Assembly: GCF_033568475.1 (NCBI RefSeq)
Contig: NC_133121.1
Location: 134,076,375 to 134,140,374, forward strand
Length of the DNA: 64,000 bases
From: Henckelia pumila
Lineage: Eukaryota; Streptophyta; Magnoliopsida; Lamiales; Gesneriaceae
Direction: 5' to 3'
Shown here: one piece after another, positions 35,352 through 46,759 of the stretch
Numbering within the stretch: the stretch's first letter is position 1
Layout of the letters: every line of letters starts with the position of its first letter
The notes under the pieces: model-generated
Databases searched by the model: none
What the model saw: only the letters and a program-made list of their open reading frames with translations
Told to the model about the DNA's origin: nothing
Translations under genes and position numbers: made by a program

Positions 35352-38051
35352 TCATTTTCTCTGATTCTTGGAATAAAATCTAAGAACCACATAGAAAAAG
35401 AGCCTATAAAGAACTCCCCAAGCCAGCAAGATGCCTATGTCAATCCATATACTCTCAATCTTGTGGATATCCATTGTGAACAACACATCTTCACCTATCA
35501 ATTTGCAGTCTTCTTGCTGTGTTTTCGACGTCGTGTTATGCAATCTACTGATCTTCAAATCTCCCAAGGGACCGGGCGACAACTCCTGCTTGTTGCCCTT
35601 GTAACAATTCGACCCCTTGAATTCATTTATCAACAATGCCTCAAAAGGGTATTTGATTGCGGAGATATAATGCAGCCATTGCCAATATTTCGGAATTTGG
35701 GACGGTTTCAAGAAAAATCCACAAGTCAAGAAGAAGAGAGCTGTTGTAGCAATCACTACTGCATAACCAGTGATGTAACTTGGAACCAGTGCACTCACCA
35801 GCATCACATAAGCATTGGTTGTTATTAGAGAAGCATAGAGAATCAACCAAAAGTAGAGTATACTACTTCGGAGACGGAGTATGAATCTGGTTATTCCTGC
35901 AAATGTGAAGCCTTGAATTGCGAAAAACGGGAGGTAGACGATGAGGGATGAGATGACATAAGATGAAGCACGGTATGAGTTATGGGACGTTTCTCGGATG
36001 AAGATGAATCTTTCTTGGATGAAAGTTGGGACAGCGTCGTTGGAAGAAAAGAAGACGAGGCAGATTGAGAAGATGTAGAAGTTCAGTAGACGTTTGATTG
36101 TTTGGAAATCTTGGTGATGGAGATTCTTGAAGAGGGATGATAGAACAAGAGCCATTACGGTCAAGACGATCTCTCTTGATAGGAAAAGTTCAGGTGTTCG
36201 AATCACATTGAGTGTAGTACGCCAGGAAAGGATCATAACCTCTCGGAGCCAAGGATTGGCAAACTTTCGCATGTTCTCCGGTTCATCGAGAACCTCCTCT
36301 GTAATGCCAAGTTCGTCGTAAGAAGCGGGGAGTGAATTAGGTCCAGGGGTGGAGGCCAATGGGGTCTTTGTTTTAGTAAGATGATGATTGGAAATGTAGC
36401 TTCTTGAACTGGACATTGGTGTCATGGCTGGAGTTTGTCCTGGGGTTCGGACCGGAGTCCAGGTTGGGGGACGTTGCGGTGTACCCCTAACACCCTGGTA
36501 GAGCCAAACTGGGAAGTCTTTATAGAAATGGGAAGCTAGCCGAGGATAATTGCCAGCTCCGCTGTGAACGCTCATCGGCGTACGAAGTTTCTTGCTGCTT
36601 CTTTCAAGGGAATTGTCAAATTCATCATCATTATCATCATCATCATCAGTATAACTGAATTGTCCAGAATTTGCTTGTGGTGTTTTGCTTCCACTAGAGA
36701 ACTGGCTGCTATGTTGGCTCAAGTGTCTAGTCCAGGGGATCCTGGCATGGGGAGTTGGGGGGAGTTTAGGCCTTGTTGGTGGCTTTTGAATAGGGGTTTT
36801 TGCAACTTCATCTGGTTTGATGCCATCACGTTGATACAGAATGAGCGGATCGAGTCCAATAGTCGATACATCGTACTCTTTGATCACGTCGAGTAGGTAC
36901 TCTACGCAGTTCTCACCATCTGGAACAGGCCTAGAAAATCCAGTAAGGTATGAAGAAAGAGCAGTTGGACTCCCTGTATATATCAGTCTACCCCTGTATT
37001 CTGATTCATTGTAAGTATTTGCAAGATCTTGGATGATACTAAAAGAAAGAAAGAAAGTCTGTGGTAATCACTACATACTTTGCAAGGACAGTGATGCGGT
37101 CCAGGAGCATTTGGATTCGGAAAGAAGGTTGATGGATCGTCAAAAGAACCATGCTACCCCCTCGGGCGATGTCCCTTACCTTTTCGACGACACTAAAAGC
37201 ACTTGTAGAGTCGAGACCTGAGGTTGGTTCATCAAGAAACAACAGTGGTGGTTTATGGATTATGTCGATACCAATAGACACCCTCCGCTTCTCTCCGCCC
37301 GACACCCCACGAGTATCATCATTGCCGATATAAGTATGAGTCACACTCTGAAAGAAAGATATCTTGTCACAAAACAAGGAAAGAAAGAGAGAACCTGGGA
37401 TGAGGAGAAGATGGTGAAAGATTTACTGTCAAACCGAGTTGATCAAGCAGCTCGACGACGCGTTTCTTCTTTTCATGTGTGGATATTGAAGGCGGAAGCC
37501 TCACTTCTGCTGCAAACATGAATGTCTCGAAAACTGTCAGCATGGGGAAGAGCTGGTCATCTTGCATGACATAAGAAGAAATCATCTTCATATAGCTTGT
37601 TGTCACCTGCAAAATGGATCATTCTTTCTGAGTTTTTAATGTACCTGATCAAATCATCGCCAAGCAGAGAAATATTCCATCATAAACTTACTTGTTTACC
37701 ATCAATCCTGACAGATCCTTCAAGACTCCCCCGAGCAATACGGCCGGCCAAAGCATCGAGAAGCGTCGATTTTCCAGCGCCACTAGGCCCTAAGATAGCC
37801 AAGATTTCTCCCCTGATTGCCTGCCCCGAAATGTCGTTGAGAAGATAAGCTTCTTTGGTGATCCAAACATCATCTTTCTTGATTTTCTTGGTGACAGAGT
37901 AAGACAAGTTCTTGAACTCGAGGCCTTGTCCCGGAACGAGCTTTCTAGTAGGCCGCTTTGCAACGTTTTTGTTCCCCCCCTGTGAGGTTTTGTCCAAGTC
38001 TAGCAAGCACTCAAGGCTGCGGCTCGTGTCTTTACGAGCAAATCTAGCCAT
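35352..38051 (-). CDS. STR: Half-size ABCG transporter, STR (STUNTED ARBUSCULE) type
   Basis: Minus strand, four exons (38051-37692, 37606-37427, 37347-37079, 36993-35352) with GT-AG borders, giving 816 aa. The NBD comes first: Walker [10 protein letters not shown] (88-96), signature VSGGE (195-199), Walker B LLFLDEP (215-221) and H-loop H252. A long linker (about 336-505) is acidic then Pro/Thr-rich, with poly-Asp near 386-393 and [10 protein letters not shown] repeats. The ABC2-type membrane domain (about 513-816) holds about six helices. Most plant half-size ABCGs lack such a linker and are shorter. Linker, length and the start MARFARKD fit STR, which pairs with STR2 in the periarbuscular membrane and is thought to export lipid to arbuscular mycorrhizal fungi. 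All catalytic motifs look intact. A CTTC-like motif lies about 310 bp upstream. The family call rests on recognition, not a search. Confidence 0.85.
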
Positions 38052-38090
38052 CTTTCTGTGATCAAGAAAATCACTTCTAAGTTCTACTCT

Positions 38091-38098
38091 CTTATATA
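38091..38098 (-). promoter_or_regulatory. Candidate TATA box of STR
   Basis: TATATAAG on the minus strand lies 40 bp upstream of the STR start codon. If it is used, the 5' leader would be very short, about 10-15 nt. A second, weaker TATATA-rich stretch lies near 38145. Confidence 0.4.
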
Positions 38099-40638
38099 TG
38101 TTGGCTTAGGCCAACTAACTCTTTAGAGCTGAAATTTGCAAGTGATGTATATATGAAGGGAAAAAAAGAAAAACTTGGAATATTGCGGAAATGGTATCAG
38201 ACAACCAAAAAGATGTACAAGTGGTAAGGCTGTAAGCTAGGAATTGCCGTTTATAAGCTTAGATGTTTCAGAAAATTACTTGTTGAATCGTAAATTGTTG
38301 GATTATGTAATAAAAAGACGGCTACTTTGTGTCTTTTGCTGCATTGTACTGTAGAAATTTTCTTGTTCCTATAGAATGTCGGAGAACAATGCCCACTGAT
38401 ACTTCTTTCACACAAAATTAAGACTCCGTTCGGACATTTTATTAAGTGTTCTATTTTTTCACAATTTTTTTTTAAAATTGTTTTAATTATTAGTATGTGT
38501 TCGAACAGCTATATTTTTTTTAAAAATGTTATTAGAGTTGAAAAATATGTTTTGACAACAATTTTTTAAAAAAATTATAACTAAAAATAATTAAGAAATT
38601 AAGTGTTTCGATTACTATTCTATTAAAAACATTTTAATTCTCATTTAATCTGAGTTTTTATTCTAAAAAAAATAACCATCGACTCTTCTTCGAAAAGTAT
38701 ACTTATTGAACACAAATTTCAGAAATGTTTACAAAAGTTTTATAAAAAACACTCATAAAATACTATTTTTTTTTAAAAAAATATTTATCTGAAAAAAACC
38801 TACATCATTCAATGTATTTCAAAAGAGAATCGTGAAAACAAATTCATCGTTGAATTTTAACTATTAGTATTTGTATAAATCTCTATCTTACTATTTAATT
38901 AAAATTCTGCATTCTATAACCGCACCCCCTATATTAAATAATTTTTTATTTTTTCTCTTTAAAAAAAATTTAAAAAGTTACATTAATGCCTCTTTTTTTT
39001 TCCTTAAAAAAGTTATCACTTATTTGTAATTTCTCATTATTCTTATCATTAATTTAAACTTAATTTTCTATTTTATTAAAATATCATTTTTAAAAAAAAA
39101 ATCTTAACACTATCTCTATATTAAATTCAATCATATTTTTATTTATATTTTTAATATTTTAGATTAAATAATGCACCTCTAGCTCTTAAACATTTGAATA
39201 TTTAAACAATCAAAATAACATGAAAATTAATTAAGATAAAAAATATATGAAATAAAAAAATTATGTATATAGACACATCACATACAAAATCATTAATTAT
39301 CAATTAAAGTTAAATCCCTAATACTAACCAACTTTTAATATGTTGATGAAACATTTTCAAAATTCTGAAAACGTTCTTTAACCACTCAATACCATATTTA
39401 CAAAGCTCCTTTCATCTTGTCTATTATCTTCTATCATTTCAATTTCAAAATTTGATAATTTTTATCCATTTTTAAATTTTTTTTTAAAAAATAGTTTCTT
39501 TACTTTATGGATCATATGCATCGTGTGTGCCATAGGCCCATAACATGCTATTGTATTATATATACTAGTCACTGCCGCGCATGCAATGCACGTGTAACAT
39601 AATATATATATATATATATATATATAACTTGTGGATCAAAAATACAATTTTATAAAATAATTATTTATTTTTTTTATGGCCGTTGAATTTGTTTTAGTGG
39701 AGCAGTTTTGTATAAATTTATTTATGAGATTTTTTGAAAAAAAAATTTACTTAAGAGAATGACAAAATAAGAAATAATTTTTGATATGTCCATGACACAT
39801 CAAAAACAGTTTTTCTATTGTCGTCAACTATTATAAAGTAGTATATATATATATATATATCATGTAATCAAATTTAATTAAGTAATAAGATTTTTAAAAT
39901 CTTGTAATCTTAAATTCCGAAAAAATCAAGCTTAAGTTGAAAAATTCACAAATCCCCAAGAATGTTTTGTGGTGGTATAATAAGGAATAAATATATTAAT
40001 GCTCTGTATACTGGGTAAAAAATTTAGCTCAAATACTAACATTATTTAAACTACGATCCCATATTTAATTCGATTAATTAAATTAAATTAGTTTTACATG
40101 CTGGCTAGCAATGATAACTTATTCCATGGGACCACTGGAAAATTCCATGGCGTGTTCCGTAGGAAAATCCCAAGACTTTATATTACACGGTTAAATAGAA
40201 CCGTTTTCATTGACTACTACTATATTGGCAAGTTGACTTTGAACAAAAAGTGCATATATTTTAAATTAAAGCTTAATTAAATTCACTTACTATGAATTAT
40301 TTAATTTATATTTATATAACCCAAACATAGGTTAGATAACTAGATATGCTGTGCACACATGCAAAAAATCTGTGTTTTTTTTTTGCTCAAATAATCTGAT
40401 ATCGATAAATGAATAAGTATACTTTGATATTAATAAGCTCGTTAACCAAATCAATAAATTATGTTCGAATTTTTCCCACATTTTTTTGTCATGTGTGGAA
40501 ATAAATTCCTCGAGGTTGACTTTTTGACACGCCAAAGATTTGAATGAAGAAAAATAAAAATCCATTTGCAAAGTACTACTAAGTTGTCCATTCTTTTCAT
40601 GTACTCTGAATTAAGCAATTCCCCGCTGGAAATCAAAC
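38099..40638. other. Intergenic DNA between STR and the NLR
   Basis: The first 300 bp hold the STR promoter. No gene is supported in the rest, which is AT-rich with TTTTTAAAAAA runs and repeat-like sequence from about 38423 (GACTCCGTTCGGACATTTT). TA tracts lie at about 39602-39625 and 39842-39860. The segment 40121-40245 (CCACTGGAAAATTCCATGGC, then AATCCCAAGACTTTATATTAC) is upstream DNA of the NLR that recurs in diverged form at 55165-55230 and 56822-56870. Confidence 0.5.
38359..38368 (+). promoter_or_regulatory. CTTC/MYCS-like mycorrhiza motif upstream of STR
   Basis: TTTCTTGTTC is present 308 bp upstream of the STR ATG, in reverse orientation to the gene. It contains the TCTTGTTC core of the CTTC (MYCS) element found in promoters of arbuscule-induced genes. 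No perfect P1BS (GNATATNC) was seen in the same 450 bp. An 8-mer of this kind will also occur by chance, so it is supportive only because of the gene behind it. Confidence 0.5.
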
Positions 40639-43600
40639 ATGGATATGGCTTATGCATCTCTTACCTCTCTTGCTCAAATTCTCGATCAAATTTTCTGGCA
40701 CATTCGAAATCATTTACTCTACAACAGACCGCAGATTGAATCCCTTCGCGAAAAGGTTGGTTTCTTGCAAGAATTTATCGAAGATTGTGACCAACGAAGG
40801 ATCAAAGTATCCCAAGATTTGGAAAATCAAATAAAAAAAGTAGCTCATCGAGCAGAAGATGTAATAGAAACCAAGATGGTGGATGATATTCTTGGGATAT
40901 CTCCACGTCCTTTGGAGGGTTCCACTCTCTTTTGCCAAAAGATAGAGACATTAATTCAAGAATTCGATTCCGTGAAGAAAATGGTTGTGGAGACAAAGGA
41001 AAGCCAGGGCATGAAATATGTTCAACGTTCAAGAAAATCTTATGGTACTACAAGCTTGTCGGGACGTCCTGCCGGTGGCAAGATTAGTGCCGTGGTTGGA
41101 CTCGAACAACACTTGGTTCGAGTTATGGAAGAACTCACCGCACAGCAGCCCAGACGTCAAGTGTTTCCTATCGTAGGGATGGGAGGTATCGGTAAGACTA
41201 CTCTCTGTAGACATGTTTATGAAAATCCATTAATCGTACAGCATTTCCATGTTAGTGCTTGGATCACTGTTTCTCAAGAATTTAGTGTTCGAGAAATTAT
41301 TCTAAGGCTTCTACGTGAGATTAAAGAACCACTAGATGAAGAAACCGATGAACTAAGAGATGATGAATTAGGAGAAAAATTGCACAAAAGTTTATCGGGT
41401 CGGAAGTATTTGATCGTCATGGATGATATTTGGGGAGTTGAAGTCTGGGACGAGGTAAAAATGTTTTTACCAGACAATGGAAACGGAAGTCGGATCATGG
41501 TGACGACTAGGCTATCGGATGTGGCTCATAGGTTGAGCTCGTGTAGCCCTTATACAATGGATTTCTTAGATGAGTACGAGAGTTGGAGTTTGTTGTATCA
41601 AACTGTATTTGGTGATCAAGAAACTTATCCTGTCGAATTCGAGGAAGTCGGGCAACAGATTGCAAGAAATTGTAGAGGACTTCCTCTGGCAATCATTGTG
41701 GTTGGCGGGCTCCTTTCGAAATCTGATATGACAGGAGAATATTGGGAATATGTAGCACAACACCTCAGCTCAGTAGTGAATTCTGAAAATGATGAACATT
41801 GCTTGAGTATGTTGTATTTGAGTTATCAAGACTTGCCAGTTCATCTAAAACCATGTTTTCTTTACATGGGAGTTTTCCCGGAAGATGGCGAAATACTTGT
41901 CTCTAAACTCATCACATTGTGGGTTGCTGAGGGATTTCTAAAGCCCATTATCGGCAAAAGCTTGGAAGAAGTTGCGGAAGATTACTTACAGGATCTTATT
42001 GACAGAAACCTTGTCATGGTCCGGACTCGAAAATCCAGTACTAAAATGAGAAGTTGCGGGATCCATGACCTCTTGAGGGACTTGTGTACTAAGGTAGCTC
42101 AGAAAGAGAACTTTTTTTGGCTGATACCTGCAGAAACAGTCCCAGGAAATTATAACTGGCTCCAGACAGATTTCGATGAGGCCCCTCGATACGTCTGGGG
42201 CAGCCAAGCTTATATTCTTCAAAAAATCAAACGTGGAATTTCAAGTTTATTTGGCTTGAAAGGTGGCCATCGCCATCGCCATCGCCCTCGCCCGTCCCCT
42301 CCTCCGATCCACTCCTCGACGCAGACTCCTTACAGCGGCAACATCCCATCCAGCATAAAGGATACTCGATGCCTTGTGATTCCGAAAAATTTTGATACGT
42401 GGCAAATGTATAGAAGAGCAAAATCAGCATCATTCACTCGTTCTTTGTTTTCGGGCAACTTGTACTTGACGGGGCATCTTTTCTACTGCTTCAGATTGTT
42501 GAGGATAGTGGACGAGTTCAATGACTACTCCCCAGAATCAATTCGAAAAGTCGTTAACTCTCGGTACCTTGCTTGTAGCTTCTGGAAATATCATTTAGAC
42601 TTGAGCATTCCTCCTTCGATAGAATTGTTACGGAATCTACAAACTCTAGTCTTCAAATCAAACTCATCATCATATGAGAGTTCAGAGCTTATCGCTCTTC
42701 CATCTGAAATATGGAAAATGCCACATCTCAGGCATATCATGATCGACGAAGCCATTTTGCCGGATCCCCCGCGAACCAGAGTCCCCAACACGGACACGAG
42801 GTCACATTATTTACACAACCTGCAAACACTCTCAACTGTAAGAAACTTCAGGTGTGACAACAAGAATGTCCTGGAAAGAATCCCCAACGTAAAGAAACTA
42901 AAGATCAACTGGAAAAGCGGCCCATCGTATTGCTTCCATCTCAACAATCTAGTCCATCTCCAAGAACTCGAATCATTAAATTGCAAATGGTCATGGAAGA
43001 TTTCACTGGGGAACCAGGCCTTCCCAGATTCAATCAACAAGTTAACTTTAAAAGGCCGCGGGCTTCGATGGGATCAGGACATGAGCATAATCGGTTCATT
43101 GCCGAATCTTGAAGTGCTGAAACTGTTTGGAGCCTTGGATGGGGAAGAGTGGATTACCTTGGAGGGGCAGTTTCTGAAGTTGAAATTCTTGCTTCTCGAG
43201 AGTTCAAATATGTGGCGCCATTGGGAAACAGAGAGCTCTCACTTTCCAAGACTTGAGAGTTTGATTTTGCGGTATTGCATGAAGTTAGAGGAGATCCCAT
43301 ATGGTATTGGAGAGATTCCGACGCTTAAGTTGATAGAGTTGTATATGTGTGGAGAAGAGGCGAATTCATCGGCGGAGCAAATACAAGAGGAGCAATTGAG
43401 CATGGGAAATGAAGATCTTCAAGTTCGTGTGGAAGGCAGTGTGAATTATCTTGATAATGATTTGGATGAATTGTCCAAATTGAAAGAGTATCTTCGAGAA
43501 CATCCTATTAAACCAAGTCCCGTCCTTGGCTATGCTTCTAGCAATGCTCAAGATTCTGAGTGGGAACACCAACTTGACTCCGATGAGGAAGAAGGAATTT

Positions 43601-43650
43601 CAACAGGCAACAATGAACTATTTGTCTTCGGGTTACAACCTTCGCCCTAG
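40639..43650 (+). CDS. CC-NB-ARC-LRR resistance protein (R1B type)
   Basis: One uninterrupted exon of 1,003 aa. Residues 1-130 form an Rx-type coiled coil with the AEDVIE (EDVID-like) motif at 72-77. NB-ARC follows: P-loop GMGGIGKTT (180-188), kinase-2 LIVMDDIW (258-265), RNBS-B GSRIMVTTR (283-291), GLPLAI (347-352), and the MHD-equivalent IHD (475-477) in GIHDLLRDL. Leucine-rich repeats occupy about 570-935, and an acidic tail rich in Asp/Glu closes the protein. A basic His-Arg/Pro segment (GGHRHRHRPRPSPPP, about 542-557) separates NB-ARC from the LRR; it comes from a CATCGC repeat. Such proteins sense pathogen effectors in the cytoplasm and trigger defence. The architecture and wording fit the R1/R1B late-blight family of asterids. 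All motifs are intact, so it is probably functional. A broken paralogue lies 7.5 kb downstream. The start is set by the conserved MAYASL opening, also seen in the paralogue. Confidence 0.93.
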   Translation: MDMAYASLTSLAQILDQIFWHIRNHLLYNRPQIESLREKVGFLQEFIEDCDQRRIKVSQDLENQIKKVAHRAEDVIETKMVDDILGISPRPLEGSTLFCQKIETLIQEFDSVKKMVVETKESQGMKYVQRSRKSYGTTSLSGRPAGGKISAVVGLEQHLVRVMEELTAQQPRRQVFPIVGMGGIGKTTLCRHVYENPLIVQHFHVSAWITVSQEFSVREIILRLLREIKEPLDEETDELRDDELGEKLHKSLSGRKYLIVMDDIWGVEVWDEVKMFLPDNGNGSRIMVTTRLSDVAHRLSSCSPYTMDFLDEYESWSLLYQTVFGDQETYPVEFEEVGQQIARNCRGLPLAIIVVGGLLSKSDMTGEYWEYVAQHLSSVVNSENDEHCLSMLYLSYQDLPVHLKPCFLYMGVFPEDGEILVSKLITLWVAEGFLKPIIGKSLEEVAEDYLQDLIDRNLVMVRTRKSSTKMRSCGIHDLLRDLCTKVAQKENFFWLIPAETVPGNYNWLQTDFDEAPRYVWGSQAYILQKIKRGISSLFGLKGGHRHRHRPRPSPPPIHSSTQTPYSGNIPSSIKDTRCLVIPKNFDTWQMYRRAKSASFTRSLFSGNLYLTGHLFYCFRLLRIVDEFNDYSPESIRKVVNSRYLACSFWKYHLDLSIPPSIELLRNLQTLVFKSNSSSYESSELIALPSEIWKMPHLRHIMIDEAILPDPPRTRVPNTDTRSHYLHNLQTLSTVRNFRCDNKNVLERIPNVKKLKINWKSGPSYCFHLNNLVHLQELESLNCKWSWKISLGNQAFPDSINKLTLKGRGLRWDQDMSIIGSLPNLEVLKLFGALDGEEWITLEGQFLKLKFLLLESSNMWRHWETESSHFPRLESLILRYCMKLEEIPYGIGEIPTLKLIELYMCGEEANSSAEQIQEEQLSMGNEDLQVRVEGSVNYLDNDLDELSKLKEYLREHPIKPSPVLGYASSNAQDSEWEHQLDSDEEEGISTGNNELFVFGLQPSP
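42268..42290 (+). repeat. In-frame CATCGC hexamer repeat in the NLR
   Basis: CATCGC occurs three times in tandem, followed by CCTCGC, and encodes alternating His-Arg. The paralogue at 51110-53091 has only a single GACCGTCACCCC-like stretch here, so the repeat probably expanded in this copy. Confidence 0.8.
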
Positions 43651-45088
43651 AAAATTCCAACCTACCCCATGGTATTATTCTCATGGGACGATGTATATAT
43701 TTTATTTGTTCAAATCATGTGAGATCCATATAATTCGGTGAGACCCACATGATTTGAATCAATCAATGATTGCCAACTATCTCATAAGATAATATCCATG
43801 GGATAGGATCGAAGCTACCCTGTGCTAGACTTGGTTTTATTAAATTTCTTTTAGCTCATGTTTAAGCATCTTCGAGTGCAACTTATGTCTACGTTATTTT
43901 GGAGGTTTGGCTTAGCCGCCTCCTTGTAATGCTTTCTATTATCAATAACATTGTGACGAATGTCACCATTTGGTTAAAAAAAAAATTCCAACTGGCCTAA
44001 TGATAACTTTTTGTTCGAAGGTGCTCGTATTAGTAGAGTTGGTCAGTTGGTCTATTGTATAGTACCGTATCGAAAACAGTAGAGTTGATGTATTGTATAG
44101 TACAGTACGAAAAATTGCATACCGTGTATCATATAAAAATTTTTGTTATAAAAAAAAAATTAAACCGATAATATCGAAATATCGAAGTTTATGGTATAAA
44201 AAAAATTTTAAACCGATATCATACCGAAACTTTCGATATAATACATTTTTAGTATATATAAATAGTATGCTGATTATACCAAAATTTTATGTTATATCGA
44301 AATTTTGGTACAATATCAGTATATATCGTTTATAAAAAAAACATTTATATTTTAAAAAATATTATATATTTTTAAATTTCTATCAATTGTTTCGGTATTT
44401 CGATATATACCAAAATTTTCAAATTTCAAACAATTATCGTACCGTACAATACCAAAAATTCGATATTTTTTCAGTGCGATGATCTTTATATACCAAAAAT
44501 TCAAGATTTTTTCTCACCACTCAGTATTAGATCCTTATCAGAGCAACATTTGGATGTTCTTGTGTGGAGACTAAATTACGCGTTGAGTTGTTTGATCGAC
44601 CACTTGGGAGTTTTTGCGTAGTAGGAGTCACCTCATGTAGGGGTGCAAATTAATCGAATCAAATCTAATCGAATAATGATAAAAATTTAAAGGTCGAATT
44701 CGGCTCGAATTAAGTATACTTGAGTTCGATATCGATTCGAAACTCGAAAATTTCAAATGTTTTGGCTCAAGATCGGCTCAAAATAAAGTTCGAACTATTG
44801 CTTGAATATTATGATTTGAAAAACTCGAAATATCCAAAAAAGTTCGAAATATATATTTATTATATCATTATATTATATTAATAAAATATTAAGGATTACA
44901 AACTATTCGCAAACTATCGAACAAAATAATTTTGGCTGGATCTCAGCTCGAAAAAAACTCGAACAGATTCGACTCGAGTTCGATAAACAAATATTTTTTT
45001 AAAATAAAATTCAAAATGATGAGCTGATAGGATCGAACGACGGTGTGTAGAGAGGGTGAACACAAACTTTTAAAACATTTTGAAATAC
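43651..45088. other. Intergenic DNA with hAT-like fragments
   Basis: The NLR 3' region (about 43651-43990) is followed by sequence rich in TACCGAAA/TTTCGGTA phrases (44030-44510), with AGTAGAGTTG...TATTGTATAGTAC duplicated at its start. From 44638, TAGGGGTGCAAATTAATCGAATC is a typical left end of TAGGGGTG-type hAT MITEs. It is followed by TCGAAT/CTCGAA-rich DNA, but the right end is missing. No gene is supported. Confidence 0.45.
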
Positions 45089-46647
45089 TATAGTAACTCG
45101 TATCATGAATTATTAATTAATGATTAATTAATCAAGTGATCATGTTTAGATAAAAATAAAACATGATTAAGTAGTCGAGAATAGAACTCAGAACACTTGA
45201 AAATAGCCGGGAAGGTTCCAAATCTTAGGCAAGATCGGATGGTCTGAAGTGGCTGAGTTCGGAGGGCCTGATCAAGTTCGGATGGGCACAGTTCGGATGA
45301 TTCGAAATAGGACCGCACGGTCCGATCTTCATCAGATAAGGTAAGATAAGGAAATTAATCTGATTGGTTGATAGTAGAGTTCGGACGATCCGCAATCCAG
45401 GATAGAACGGTCCGAACAGTATTCAGATAGGTTTCCGACTGGGTGATGTCACGGATGATGTAATACTCGAGATCGAACAATCCGAAGTGCTGTCAGGTGA
45501 CATTTGTCTTGCATGCAGAGATCGGACGTCCAAACTCTCGTCTATAAAAGGAGCCGAGGTGCCTAAATTTTCAATTGCACCGAATCATCTCATTTGCCCA
45601 TATGGATCTATTTTAGGGCATTGTTGGGTATTCTTATTTCAGAGTTGGAGTATGAATACATTTTTAGTATAGTCAGACATTGTCTGACATAGTAACAGAG
45701 TTGTGCTCGTGGCTGCTGAGCTGCAGCAGAAGTGTGCCCAAGTGGTTGGATAGTCACCACCGGCTGACGACGGACGAAAGTATAGCTTTTGCTTCCTAAA
45801 AATATTTAAGAGTATGCAATAACTTAGTTAAGACTTTTAGAGCTTATATAATGATGCATGTGTATTTGCATTATAGAGCTGATGATAGACTTGAAAACTT
45901 AGTGTGGGACTGCTAGGGCTTTCTTTAGTAAGGTACGTAATTACTGACAGAGATGGTTAACATGATATATATTGTATGTGTTGCATGAGTATGTGTTATG
46001 TGTTTTCACATGTTTTACTGCTTTACCACATGCATGTTTTTATACGTATAGACCGCATCCTGTGAGATGTGAGTCGAGATAGTTTTCATCGATGATGAGT
46101 TACTCTTTAAGAATTTGTGTCTAGGGAGACTGAGCCCCTGGTTTTGCTATCACTAGGAGCAACCACGATCGTGGAGTAGATGCTATAGTTGATAGGGAAT
46201 ATACAAGCGGCCCTGCGGACTAGCTATCCAGCACGCCGCTGTATATTCATAGCGCCCATGAGTACTGTTTTACTTGGTTTTAAATACACTTATGTGTTGC
46301 ATTTATTATATATATCATTGCTTATGTGCTGAGCATAGTCGCTCACGTCCAGTATTTTCTGTATGTCGAACACCCCATTTGACGGATAAGGTGCAGGTCC
46401 AAGTGGTGTACCCAATAGCTTGGAGAGGTCAGTGACCCGAGATGACATCAGGATTAGTTGTAGGTTTTTTTAATCGCCTTTAGGGTAAATTATTCGATTG
46501 AGTTGTATATTGGTTTGTTTAACCGGTTGTATTCTGTCGGTTAGCATTTATTTAAGTTTTCTGCAACGATTGTTTAATTTATTTTAATTGCATGCTTAAT
46601 TATGTTCTAAACTCTGATTAGGTAGTGGATCTGGTTTGGTCGCTACA
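45089..46647 (+). mobile_element. Solo LTR, same family as the Ty3/gypsy element at 60 kb
   Basis: The sequence aligns throughout with the LTR at 60068-61491. Examples are GACGGACGAAAGTATAGCT against GACGGACGCAGGTATAGCT, and GTATGCAATAACTTAGTTAAG against GTATGCTATAGCGTAGTTAAG, with matching closing phrases ending CTACA. It begins TATAGTAACTCG where the other begins TGTAGTAGCCCG. The 5 bp on each side, AATAC and GATAC, agree at 4 of 5. No primer-binding site or coding region follows, so recombination between two LTRs has left a single one. Short AGTTCGGA/TCCGAA repeats fill 45180-45530. Confidence 0.7.
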
Positions 46648-46759
46648 GATACAATAGCTAGATTCTTGAAATATTGAACACCGAGTCACCGATGAATTAA
46701 ATCGAGTTTGGTTTTTAAACCAGGAGAAAGACACTCAAAATTATCATTCGTAGAAACTA

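Noticed and set aside
36127..36896. Plus-strand open frames opposite the STR gene
   Set aside because: They lie wholly antisense to the conserved ABCG exon 4 and show no family resemblance.
24184..43650. AGO1, STR and the NLR as a functional gene cluster
   Set aside because: They differ in strand, promoter type and known role, and are separated by repeats. Adjacency alone gives no support for a joint system.
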